Below, one piece after another: positions 12,176-22,026 of a stretch of 64,000 nt of DNA. The notes beneath the pieces were generated by a model. It worked only from the letters and a program-made list of their open reading frames with translations. It was not told where the DNA came from and did no database searches. A program made the translations under genes and the position numbers. Every line of letters starts with the position of its first letter. Position 1 is the stretch's first letter. The stretch is from assembly GCF_964275005.1 (NCBI RefSeq), contig NC_092706.1:4225113-4289112 (forward strand), given 5' to 3'. This stretch comes from Diadema setosum. Its lineage: Eukaryota; Echinodermata; Echinoidea; Diadematoida; Diadematidae.

Positions 12176-13680
12176 TTGATAAATGAAGGTCTTAATAAGT
12201 TCGTACTAAACAGTCAGACCGCAGCACGTATGCTAATGAGCCGATCCGGCAAGATTTATTCAGCACTCTCGTTGACGATCTTTGCGTTCAAAAGGTGTCT
12301 CGTCGTGCGAGATTTTGCGAGAGTTTGACAGGACTATGGTTTTCACAGTGTAGCGACCTGTACATACATTCGTCATGGCTACAAGTCGCGATAAATTGTT
12401 CTGCAGACTTTGATCTTTATTTTCGTACTAAATTTGCGTATAACATCGGATCTTATCATGACGATATAATCAGCTGAATTTGCGTGAATTTTACCTGCTT
12501 GTCATGGAAGATTTGTCGTCTAAAGTTCTTTTTTGGTTCCTGACCGGTTTAAGAAACTGTTGTTTCTGACTTTGGCTTTTTCGTAGAGAGGAAACTTAGA
12601 TACTCATCATAAAAAACATTGGAGTCAAGGAGATGCAAACATGATTTATACTAGTTTTTCTGTTTTGAAATGTCTGTATGAAATTCACTCCTAAGCCGGA
12701 ATTATGCTCCACACAAAGTGTACAGTGGCGCGAAAGAGCTCTCTCATTGGACAGTGCTTGCATCCAGCACTTGAACTTGGCTTGAACTACACGCGTGCCA
12801 AGAAACCGCAAGTGGCATCAGACCGTTATGTAGCAGCGTAATGACGTAATGCAAGCGCTGAATGCAAGCGCTGTCCAATGACATAACTTACTCTTGAGAT
12901 TGCACGGTTTCAAGCTAATCAGCACTGACATCGATGTATGTTTTACTGGTTCCTGACCGGTTTAAGCAACAAATTGTCAAGATATTTACATGGATAGAAA
13001 GATTAAGAGATAGACTACCAAATAATGCATTTTCATTGAGATGCAAAATGAATTTAGTATTCTTTTGACGTCTTGAACGTGTACTGCACGAATTACTTTT
13101 TTCATCATTTTTCAAGCTCAAATTACGCTATGATATTTTTCATTTACAATAATTTGAGTAACACGTGACGATAGTTTACATATTTTCCTTGAATTTGATA
13201 CCAAATTTGTGAATATAAGGTGTATTTTTGTTGCCGAAAGCCAAAGGACAAAATCCCCTTACTCAGCTCATTAGTATGCAAGCCTCGAGCGGGGCTTGCA
13301 TACGAGTTGAATAAATACGAGCGAATTATCGGGTGCTGCGGTCTGACTGTAAAAAACAGTGTTATGCGTAAGGATTTTACGTCGTTGTGTTATTTACAAA
13401 CTTCAACAGTGTGAAATAACATGGAAGTAAAGTGTTTCTGACATTGAATCTGAAGACGCTCTGTGGCTATCCACGACTCAAACTCTTTTGTATTTCCCTT
13501 CTTTCATTTTTTGAGGTTTATTTTTCATCTGCATTTCCAGACATTCAACAGATTTCTGTTAAACTCGATATTGAAAACAGCATGTGAAATTGCAACATTA
13601 CCTTTATATTTGTGGAAATATTTGTCGTTGGGGGAGGAATCACACGATTTAGAATGGCAAAAGTCACTAGAAAGAATGTT

Positions 13681-13745
<65 letters not shown>

Positions 13746-14188
13746 TGTCAGAATTTTAGAATACGCTCTATGTTTATGCATGAAAGTAGGCCCTATATAT
13801 AATATACATAATATGCGTTCATTTCAACTTAGGCAAAAAGACAGACAAACAGACAGTGATGGACAGACAGACAGACAGACAGGGAGATATGCAGGTACAT
13901 GTTTTTACTAGCAAAGATAGACCCCCTATATGTTTCATACTCGTAGATTGCCCTGCCGGTAAATGGGGCCCACCCCTCTGTCATGGAGTCTGCGATAAAT
14001 GCTACAACGGAGGAATATGTGACGACAAGTCTGGTCATTGTGTGTGCCCGAACTCTTTCCTGGGACCCAATTGCCTATACAGTAAGTGCTTTTGATATTG
14101 TCTTGCATTAAAAGAAAATAGTCCTAGCTCCAGAAAAATAAATAAGTAAATAAATGAATGAATAAAAAAAGGAATCAATGAATGAAAG

Positions 14189-14277
<89 letters not shown>

Positions 14278-14949
14278 CAATCAATCAATAAAATAGAATG
14301 AAAAATAGTGCTCAGTGAAATCTGCCCTTATTTTCTATTGCTGTGCGCCATTGCAGATGTACTTGAAATCTGCCCGTTGAGGTTGACACCTGCGATTCTT
14401 TTGTTTCCTCTACTCCCCCCCCCCCCCCCCCCGCCACCACACGCGCACAGACACTTTATTTACAGGGATGGTAAGGTGAGGATTCTGCTTGTACCTTTTT
14501 GCGAGATACTTAAAAACCACTTTATGAATGTTAAAGGGCATACAATTTTAACTAAAGGATAAACAGAATAGATGTCAGGTGTCGGAATTTTAGATTCACT
14601 ACACTCGATCGCACTTAACCGTATTGTGAAATAACGACGAGTTGACAAATCACAGAAAAGAAATAATTCATGGGTCTTCAAAGGGGCTCTTAGGTCAAAT
14701 CAAACCAAATCAAAGCATTTCCGTGAAAAATGGGATTCTATACGAGAACGCTCAAGATTGAAGAGGGCGTCCTGACTTGAGAATATAAGTGTGCAGTAAA
14801 AAGTAATGCTCTGAAACAGACAAAAAAAGCTGCTGACTCGATTATGAAGGACAGTTTGTTAACACATTATGTCGATCATTGAGGAACTTCAAAGCGGACA
14901 AGATTTGAACAACTTAAAGAGAGAGAGAGGAATACGGGAATGTAGCTAT

Positions 14950-14981
<32 letters not shown>

Positions 14982-14983
14982 GG

Positions 14984-15015
<32 letters not shown>

Positions 15016-17244
15016 ATTTGCCACTGCTTTCTGATTTGAAACAAAATATTGTCTGCCGCATCTCCTCCTGATATGATTCATACTCTTTTTTTCAGTCTGC
15101 AGATCTGGAAATCGCTTTGGGGCAAGGTGCGAGTTTAAATGTGATGACAACAGCTGTAGTGGACAGCTTTTTTGCCTTCCAGACCCTTATGGATGCACTT
15201 GCCACCATGGAGGTCATGGTCCGCATTGCAGAACTCGTGAGTAATGCCCCTATGTAATATTTTATGAAGCATCTCCTATAGCTTTCGTTGCAATTGTATG
15301 ACAGGTGGAACCGCATGCTCAATCTTCTCTCTCGTTTGTTTGTTTGCTTGTTGTTGTTTTTTAAACTCTCGTTTTGGGGGTCACCCCACGAGACCGACAC
15401 CCACGAGTCATACGGCCCACGAGTTCGACACTAGGCAAAAACGACCCGCGAGTTCGACATTACATCACAGGACTTAATGTGTCGGTCTCCTGGGCCTTAT
15501 TCGTTTAGTGTCGAACTCATGGGCTATATGACTCATGGGCTGTATAACTCATAGGCTGTATGACACGTGGGCTGTATGACTCATGGGCTGTATGGCTCCA
15601 GGGCTGTTTGAATCGTGGGTGTTGAACTCGTGACGTGCACCCGTTTTCTTTTTATCTCTCTTTTCATATGTTATCTTACTTTTTCACCATGTTTTATATT
15701 CTTGCTGCACAGGTGTATCTTAAGAATACATATTGTACCTTGTCTGCTTGCCGTGAAGAATAGCTCCAGGTCATCGTCATACATGTGATCTTCGATTTTT
15801 AAATGCATAATATACATTCTCTGGTACATCCACAGCATGTCCTCCGGGCACGTACGGTCCAGGATGCTCCCAAACGTGCCACTGCCAGTCGGGGACTTGC
15901 AGCCGTAATTTTGGGGTGTGTAGGGGCGAGAATACTGACTGTAAGGCGGGATGGACCGGCGACAATTGTCAGAGTGAGTGTTTGTGAATATTTTAACTTA
16001 TATATAAAGCTCTCCCTAATTTCCATTGAAGTCATCTTTCTGTATATAGAATGATTTTTTTTTTATTTGATTTAGCTGTGACTTCGTCACATTACACATC
16101 ATTTCTAAACGCTAAATGTAGGCCTTCTCGATCATGATGATTGTTGCAATAATGTTCAATGTTCGCTTGCACCATGTGCTAAGTTTATATACAAACGATA
16201 AATATATACAGAAATACGTGGATAAGTGAATAAAAGAATGAACAAAAACAGTGGATTAGACATAAACTGATATTGGACTATACTGAAGAAATAATTGCAT
16301 TATATAGCTTTTGCACCAAAGACAACACTAAATGTCTTCGTGTGTCTGTAAAGACGGAGACACCCCTTCCACATAGATATTAGGCCTGCAATGTAGTTGA
16401 CAGATTGGAGACGCTAAGTATAACCTATATCCAGTGGATTTTATGCAATTTCTCTTTCTAATCTGTTTAATATTATTATGTAATTGTATGTCATTGATCA
16501 ATCTATACACTCGTGACGCACAACAGTAACTTATTCATAATAACTCACCATGAGTTATTGCATTGTTTAGAATGCATGTTTACTATATTTCCTAGCAACA
16601 TGATTTGAAATGGCACTAGCATTAATGCAGGCATTGTATAAACCCTTGTATGGTAAAATCATCAGATACAAGATAATTTGGGGGGATTTTAGTTTTTGTT
16701 TAGTTAAGTTGTTTTGTTTGTTTGTTTGTTTGTTTGTTTGTTTGTTTGTTTGTTTTGGGGGTAGTCTCTTTTAAAGCATTAAAATATGTCTGTCCGTTTC
16801 CATCTTCTTACAGTCCCAGACGTGTGTGACAAAGGATACTACGGACCTCAGTGTACCAACAAGTGTATTTGTTTGAACGGCACACCTTGCAACAAGACAA
16901 CGGGGGAGTGCATTTTTGATCAAGGTTGATTTATCCTTACAAACATGCAGTATCCACGGTACTGTTCCATTCACTGACTAGTAAACAAATTCTGATTCTT
17001 GTATTCCTGTTTACAATGTATTCACACAATACATTCTGAAAAATGATCTATATATGCGATGAACATTTTTGGTATCTTTCTTAAACCTAGCTCTAACCTA
17101 AGAAAAAAGGACTCCAGGAGAATGTGCAAAAATGTTCTTCAAATTGTAGAAACATTGTTGCTAAACGGTAGGCCTATCAATCGACTCAACGTGTGGTGAC
17201 AAAGCACCTCTGTCTGCCTGCCTGTCTATCTGTCTCTCTCTGTC

Positions 17245-17278
<34 letters not shown>

Positions 17279-20200
17279 GTAGAATGCTGTGTGAGTTTGT
17301 ATGTATGTATTTATTTATGTATACAAGTTTGTGTGTTCTAACACATTCGCACATTTTTATTTCATTATAGTTATTTCACAACGCAAAGACTATTCACAGT
17401 GCGCCGGTGTGAATAGTACTTCTTCTACCACGACAGTCGGAGTACAGCATTGGGATCAAGGTAAAGAAATCTGATTTTTGACTATAAGTGGCGCCATAAT
17501 TTTATGGTGAGCACCACATAGCTTTAAACTATCTGTGTATAGACCCTGTAATATTTGGCAGTTTCACTTTTTTTTACGGAATAGTGAATTGATCCACTGT
17601 GTGAATGAACGGTGGGTAATTACTCATCTCTCGGCACTCGCCAGTGTGGCCGCTGTTCAAATACTGCGCTTTGTTGCAGTGTGAATGTTGAACGTATACC
17701 GTGTGAAAGGCCCATATCAAAATTTCTTAGTAACATTAAAGGTCCAGTTTACCTTTGGGAGCAGTGATTTCAAAAATGTTCAAGATATCACATTTGATGC
17801 ATATGTGTAGGTCTGTTGTATCATAAAACATCCTACCATATGAAATATTTGCAATAAAACCTAAAATATAAGGAGATATCAGGGTTTTTCTCAGTAAACC
17901 GTAACTGTATACGGTTTAGTCTGGAAACATTTTTATTATAACTATTGTTCACATTTTGTGTATTTAACAACACTTAACATCGATTATACGGATTCAAATT
18001 TTGACAGTGGTTGTTTCTATCCCTAACTCACATTTTAGAACTATTTTAAAGCACTAATGCTTTCATCTGCAAATGGTAAATTATGCCTTTAACATCGCCA
18101 AGCGGTTACGTATCAATCGACTATTGGGTGACTTAGCACCTCTCACTGACTCTGTGCATCTTTCGCTTGTAGAATTGTGTATGTATGTTTGTATGTGAAT
18201 ATACATTTATGTATACATAATACACGTAATATGTGTGTTATGATATAGTTAGATTCGTATACATTCATTCCCCTACATGTCACAACGCATTTAAAGACCA
18301 TGAGTCACAGTCCACCGGTGTGAATGGTACTTCTCCCAACACTACAGTCGGAGCACAGCATTGGGATCAAGGTAAAGCTATCTGATGTTTGACCGCTACA
18401 TGCGGCGCCCTATAGTGGTGAGCACTGCCATGGCCACAGAACTCTAGAGTTCTGTGGCTATGACCGCATGGCTTTACGCTAAGACGCTGGGCATTCGATA
18501 TTAGTGAATGGTGAATTGTTCCACTGTGTACTCTTGTAGTTTGAATTATAGTTATACCGTAAAAGGTAAATGACTTCAAATTTCAGCAACATTATTGCCA
18601 AACGTTATTGAGTCACTCAACTATTAGGGTGACAAGGTCCCCTCCCCCTTCCTTTTTGTCTGTCCGTCTGTCTCTTCTCGGAGAATTTTGTATGTTTGTT
18701 TGTTTGTATATACAGTATGTATTAAAAAAGGATATCCTGGCCTGTTACTTCGACTACTTTCATTGACAGATCACATCCATTCAGTAAGACATTCATTGTT
18801 CCTTCACGATAACACTAAAACCTGAAAAAAAGTGCAAGTTGTCATTAAAAACATAATTTACCATTTGCACATGAAACAAAAACCCAGCAGTATAGTGTTT
18901 CAAAATAGTTTTTAAATATGTGAGTAAGGGATAGAAACAACCAATGTAAAAATTTGAATCAGTATAATCAATGTTAGGTATTGTTAAATATACAAAATGT
19001 GAGCAATAGTTATAATAAGAATGTTTCCGGACTAAACCGTCTACAGTAATGGTTTATTGAGAAAAGCCCTGAAATCTCTTTACATTTTAGGCTTATTGCG
19101 AAAATTGCATATGGTAGGATGTTTTGTGATACAGCTGACGTACACATATGCATCAAACGTGATACCTTGAACATTTTTAAAATCACTTTTCCCAAAGGTA
19201 AACAGGACCTTTAAAGTTCATGTGCTCAGTCATGCATGCCATTTGTCAACATAATTAGGTACCAATGGAAAGAAGAAGAGTTCCCCTTTCCTCACATCCA
19301 ACATTGCGCTCTCCATAGCTGACGATTACGAAATAGTAGCCATCCAACGTTGGATTACCCTTTTTTTTTTGATACACACTGTATAGGTGTTTATTATGCG
19401 TGCCATACAGTACTGGTGCCATATATTCATATGATATTTCCCTACATTATTCCACAACGCAAAGACCATGATTCACAGCACGCCGGTGTGAATGGTACTT
19501 CTTCCAACACGACAGTCGCAGCACAGCACTGGGATCAAGGTAAAGCTATTTGAATTTTTACCCTTGCGACGCCATATATTATTATGGTAAGCCCTGTATG
19601 GCTTTACACCAATGCCAAATTGAATGCAGGGTAGTTTGGCAAAATACTCGATACTAGTACTCGGCGCTCGGCACTCGCTATCGCCAGTGTGCCACTGTCC
19701 GGCTATTGCGCAGTGTTTAGTGTGAATGGTGAAGTGATACTTTGTGAATGGTGGATAATTTCACTGTGTGAAGTATGCTCAATGCAACTAGTGAAAGTGG
19801 GGCACATAGGCTATGTAGCTTGAGAGCAGTGACATTGTCTCAGACCTCCCAACCATACTGAATTTGGAGGAAAGAATTTTAATTTTGGCCATTTCCAGCT
19901 CTTGTTTCAACAGGAGTTTCCTATTTTTCTGGATAATTTTACTACACGCTCCTATGGTAACTTCTCTTTCTTTCCTACTTTTGAGCCAAATCATCCCTAT
20001 TTTCAGTCATAAAGGTTGGGAGGTCTGCTGTCTTGGAATTGTGTGAATGATGAAATGCGATTGTGTGAACTGGTATCATTCACACTAAACGTTGGCACTG
20101 TGCTCATGATGGTGCATGTAAATGGTATATATATAGGCATGAGAACATGTTATTGTGTAAGGAAGTGAAAGCACAGGTGTGCGAATCTGTGGCAGTATCA

Positions 20201-20810
20201 CTTTGTGAAGGGGGAACGATGCAGCTGTGTCAGTCTTAACGAACCAGCCGAATAAAATCACGCAGGTTGTTTGATATTTCATGCCAGAAATTTCCTACGA
20301 TGAAAAAAAAAATGTGTCATAATCAAAAGAATACGGGGAGGAAGTGAAGTTTGAGGGGCATGTAGTCCTACTGCTGGCCGATTATTAATGAAAATTGCTT
20401 CCGTAATTCTTTTGGTCTAGACCTGGCCTACATAATAATATTGTGTGCTGCATGAAAGAAATATTCAATGTTTTATCATTCGTGCGACGTTTCGAATTTT
20501 ACATTCGGAGCAAGTTTAACTGTTCTATTGACGCGAAGCGGAGTTGAATAGAACGGTTAACTTGCACCGAATGTAATGTTTGGAACCATCGCACTCACAA
20601 ACATTGAATGTTTGTATACTATAATAATGTTTAGAGTTAGATGCTTAAGTGTTTATATTGTGCGCTCTTCTTACTCTGGCTTACAGGAGATATGTGGTTG
20701 CACCTCTGCTATGGCATCAGTTTGGCCATTTCTGTCATTGGAAATCTTGTGGCCATGACTTGTGCATGGTAAGTTAACAATGAAACAATATTATATAATA
20801 TATATGTATG

Positions 20811-20877
<67 letters not shown>

Positions 20878-21577
20878 GTATAGTGCGAGAGATTGTTCCT
20901 TCCCAAACGTACGCAGTGCCTATTTATTGTGGGTAGCACATAGTGAAAGAAATTATCCAGATGAAGGCCCGATGACAGGCCGAAAGCTCGATTAAATGGG
21001 AGAACAAGAGAGCAACGTCCGCCTCAAGTCCATAATTTCTTTCACTATGGGTATTAAGAGACTTCTTCAGTCCAAATAAAGATACGGCTTACGGTCTTAA
21101 CATGGGAGAGTCTGTTGGTCCCAATAACAATATATGTGTTCGTATATTAAGTGAACATGCACCCATAAGTAATAGTGATTAGGATGGTCTTATCGTCTTG
21201 TAATCTATTCTTTCGTTCTTTGTGTTATTTTTCCTTCCTCGCTATACAATCTGGCGGGACACACATACCTCACGTGGTCATCGTTCGTTCTGGAAACACA
21301 ACAAAACGAAACAAAATATCGCCGTAGTTATAAGAGAAAAGTCAGGGAATCGGACAACGGTGCGATTAATCTGAAAGTGATATCGAGTCGAGATGTGGAC
21401 ACTGCTGCTGGCCTCTACGAAATATCCAATGTTCCTCCTGATCTTAAAGTGATATCGAGTGGAGATGTGGGCAGTACTTGGAGCCTCTACGAAATACCCA
21501 ATTTCCCCCCTAATGAAGATGCGCAGGTTATTTACCAAAACGTCTGCGCTGCATCGCGCTCCAAGCATGATCAGTGA
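7332..21577 (+). CDS. Tie-like Ig/EGF transmembrane receptor lacking a kinase (12 coding exons)
   Basis: Exons: 7332-7401, 9180-9479, 11459-11722, 13947-14081, 15096-15236, 15836-15973, 16814-16924, 17371-17460, 18297-18371, 19465-19539, 20687-20768, 21328-21577. All junctions are AG/GT and stay in frame; every intron is phase 1 except the last (phase 2). They give 576 residues: signal peptide (1-24), Ig-like unit 1 (24-123), Ig-like unit 2 (124-211, ending FYRLIVRG as Tie2 has FTRLIVRR), EGF-like units (212-256, 257-303, 304-349, 350-386), stalk (387-466), membrane segment (about 469-492) and tail (493-576). EGF 2 contains FCLPDPYGCTC, nearly identical to Tie2 FCLPDPYGCSC, and EGF 1 has KWGP as in Tie2. 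Known Tie receptors continue with Ig3, three FN3 domains and a tyrosine kinase; none is encoded here before the stop and AATAAA. I infer a receptor, co-receptor or decoy at the cell surface. In-frame ATGs at 7203 and 7308 are alternative starts. Homology to Tie is firm; ligand and function are unknown. Confidence 0.85.
8463..8802. mobile_element. Foldback element with TTTCGTCGACGAAA palindromes
   Basis: Outer arms are GGCCCGAATTCACGAAGGTG and CACCTTCGTGAATTTGGGCC. Inside, TTTCGTTACGAAATCAGTCA and its complement enclose repeated CGAAATGATCATTTCGTCGA units, so the whole element can form one long hairpin. It lies in intron 1 of the Tie-like gene. Confidence 0.7.
8856..8940 (-). pseudogene. tRNA-Leu-like sequence
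   Basis: The minus strand reads CAATGGTGAATTGGACAAGG then CTTCAGACTC and ends GAGTTCGAATCCTTTCTCAT. This resembles the A box, anticodon arm and B box of a type II (Leu-like) tRNA, but the acceptor stem does not close. It is a decayed tRNA or a SINE head. Confidence 0.35.
9180..11722 (+). other. Two Ig-like exons of the Tie-like gene
   Basis: Exon 9180-9479 (100 codons) has the Ig cysteine pair in YRCYKSF and GAFYCRA; the second compares with Tie2 GAYFCEG. Exon 11459-11722 (88 codons) carries NIGDTGVTIEMVES and ITWRKDGSLL, which align with Tie2 DKGDNVNISFKKV and AVIYKNGSFI. It ends with the conserved RLIVR just before the EGF block. Both exons are symmetric phase 1. The 1.98 kb intron between them holds a hairpin-rich inverted-repeat element (10061-10592). 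Confidence 0.75.
10061..10592. mobile_element. Inverted-repeat element rich in GGTGTTAA/TTAACACC
   Basis: It begins CACTTTAAAAACATCGGTGT and ends ACACCGCACTTTTTGCAGTG, flanked by TA. Between the ends, GGTGTTAA and TTAACACC recur in both orientations, giving many nested hairpins. It sits in the intron between the two Ig exons. Confidence 0.6.
11795..11973. mobile_element. Pogo-type MITE, CTCCCGTTATAACG ends
   Basis: Ends are CAGTGCACTCCCGTTATAAC and GTTATAACGGGAGTCCACAG, with TA on each side. A related copy lies at 24097-24289. CAGT termini and a TA target fit pogo/Tigger-like elements. Confidence 0.6.
13684..13741. repeat. (TA)n microsatellite
   Basis: Pure TA run upstream of the EGF 1 exon of the Tie-like gene. 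Similar runs occur at 2155-2217, 20814-20873 and 24997-25041. Confidence 0.95.
14190..14288. repeat. (AATC)n microsatellite
   Basis: About twenty AATC units in the intron after EGF exon 1. Confidence 0.95.
14949..15015. repeat. (TG)n microsatellite
   Basis: TG run with two interruptions, ending 80 bases before the EGF 2 exon. Confidence 0.9.
15376..15642. mobile_element. Foldback repeat with CACGAGTCATACGGCC units, copy 1
   Basis: The left arm reads GGGGGTCACCCCACGAGACC, the right arm TCGAACTCGTGACGTGCACC. The right half repeats TCATGGGCTGTATGAC-like ~15-base units six times. Copies also occur at 23212-23816 and 31079-31365. Confidence 0.6.
17216..17279. repeat. (TC)n microsatellite
   Basis: TGTC/TCTC run upstream of stalk exon A. 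Confidence 0.85.
17371..17460 (+). other. Stalk exon copy A (tandemly duplicated exon)
   Basis: Phase 1-1 exon of 30 codons, read after TTCATTATAG. It encodes a short Ser/Thr-rich peptide with GVNSTSSTTTVGV and HWDQG and ends at GTAAAG. It has one N-glycosylation sequon (NST). An internal AAAG acceptor matching that of copies B and C lies at 17387 and would give a 25-codon version. It is the first of three copies of the same exon. Confidence 0.7.
17736..18092 (+). mobile_element. MITE with TTAAAGGTCC ends, copy 1
   Basis: Ends are TTAAAGGTCCAGTTTACC and GGTAAATTATGCCTTTAA. It lies in the intron between stalk exons A and B. Other copies: 18845-19214 (inverted) and 28101-28290. Confidence 0.65.
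18297..18371 (+). other. Stalk exon copy B (tandemly duplicated exon)
   Basis: Phase 1-1 exon of 25 codons from the TTAAAG acceptor to the GTAAAG donor. It encodes DHESQSTGVNGTSPNTTVGA followed by QHWDQG, with sequons NGT and NTT. Exon and flanking intron match copies A and C, so it arose by tandem duplication of a genomic segment. Its reading frame is open, which suggests it is still used. Confidence 0.65.
18845..19214 (-). mobile_element. MITE with TTAAAGGTCC ends, copy 2 (inverted)
   Basis: Aligns with 17736-18092 in reverse orientation and lies between stalk exons B and C. Its opposite orientation shows a separate insertion rather than co-duplication with the exons. Confidence 0.65.
19465..19539 (+). 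other. Stalk exon copy C (tandemly duplicated exon)
   Basis: Phase 1-1 exon of 25 codons from the CGCAAAG acceptor to the GTAAAG donor. It encodes DHDSQHAGVNGTSSNTTVAA followed by QHWDQG, with two N-glycosylation sequons. Because all three copies are symmetric in phase, any number can be skipped or included without shifting the frame into the membrane exon at 20687. Confidence 0.65.
19841..20027. mobile_element. MITE with CAGACCTCCCAACC ends, copy 1
   Basis: Ends are CAGACCTCCCAACCATACTG and GGTTGGGAGGTCTG. A second copy lies at 52469-52657. Confidence 0.6.
20460..20617. repeat. Short foldback repeat
   Basis: ATATTCAATGTTT and AACATTGAATGTTTGT, with TTTTACATTCGG and CCGAATGTAATG inside them, form an imperfect hairpin around TCTATTGACGCGAAGCGGAG, just before the membrane exon. 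Confidence 0.5.
20687..20768 (+). other. Membrane-spanning exon of the Tie-like gene
   Basis: After CTTACAG the exon encodes WLHLCYGISLAISVIGNLVA then MTCA, an uncharged run long enough for one membrane helix, and ends in phase 2 at GTAAGT. The next exon starts with YKRKVRE, a basic stop-transfer sequence. This fixes the topology: N-terminus outside, C-terminus in the cytosol. Confidence 0.75.
20814..20873. repeat. (TA)n microsatellite
   Basis: TA run in the last intron of the Tie-like gene, just before the hammerhead-like motif. Confidence 0.9.
20939..21049 (+). ncRNA. Hammerhead-ribozyme-like motif (tentative)
   Basis: A perfect 18-base inverted repeat (20939-20956 with 21032-21049) encloses CAGATGA, a GGCC-CGATGACA-GGCC hairpin and GAAA, and ends with GTC just before the second arm. 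This is the order of a type I hammerhead (stem I, CUGAUGA, stem II, GAAA, stem III, NUH, stem I). One core base differs (CAGATGA), and stem III does not close next to GTC. It may be a decayed retroelement-borne ribozyme or a chance look-alike. Confidence 0.3.
21328..21577 (+). other. Cytoplasmic-tail exon with duplicated tyrosine motifs
   Basis: Read from the CGCCGTAG acceptor, the exon completes a cysteine codon and then runs YKRKVRE to the TGA at 21575-21577. It contains two copies of a module: KVISSRDVDTAAGLYEISN and KVISSGDVGSTWSLYEIPN. VIYQNV follows near the C-terminus. YEIP fits the Crk/Nck-type pYxxP motif. YQNV fits the Grb2 pYxN motif and, with V at -2, the ITIM pattern. No kinase domain is present. 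The acceptor lacks a good pyrimidine tract, so the exon start is less certain than its frame. Confidence 0.65.
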
Positions 21578-22020
21578 AGTTGTGTTCCCCAACCCACAAC
21601 GCGGATCCGTATAGTGGCATAATATAGCGCTAAGACGTCTGTCGTCAAGTCCGCTGTGTAACTATGAGCTCTGGACGATCGGGCCATGTGCTGTACACAT
21701 GAAGCTGTAATATTCATAACATTTTCTTATGTTACATCTACATCACTATCTGATAGCTAAAGTTTAGGGAATCACTTTTTCGATATTATAGACAGCAAAC
21801 TGAAGAAGATGCAACTCGTTGGTTCCACATATTAGTTTGACATAAGAACTATGAGAAAACACATGTGCTGTGTATAACTCTTTCATAGGGACCTATTAAT
21901 AGCTATAATTCAACAGCTCAGTGAGATGGTCTGCGGTAGAGATTCTAGCTTATAATTGTAATTATCTGATGCGTTGTGAAACTGCTGTTTTTAATTCCCA
22001 GCTCATCTGTTCATCGATAC

Positions 22021-22026
22021 AATAAA
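22021..22026 (+). terminator. Polyadenylation signal of the Tie-like gene
   Basis: An AATAAA hexamer lies about 445 bases after the stop codon, with no other good signal in between. It would close the 3' UTR of the receptor gene. Confidence 0.5.

Larger units (their letters stand above)
13947..16924 (+). other. Four EGF-like exons of the Tie-like gene
   Basis: Exons 13947-14081, 15096-15236, 15836-15973 and 16814-16924 each encode one cysteine-rich EGF/laminin-EGF unit and are all phase 1-1. Unit 1 has CDKCYNGGICDDKSGHCVC, unit 2 FCLPDPYGCTC, unit 3 ACPPGTYGPGC and CKAGWTGDNCQ, unit 4 CDKGYYGPQC. Vertebrate Tie receptors have three such units, so the fourth, shorter one (37 residues, without the usual final CxCxxGW loop) is extra. 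Its donor (GTTGAT) is weaker than the others. Confidence 0.8.

Noticed and set aside
14190-14288. Regular short repeats that might suggest a CRISPR array
   Set aside because: Four-base AATC units without spacers: a plain microsatellite in eukaryotic DNA.
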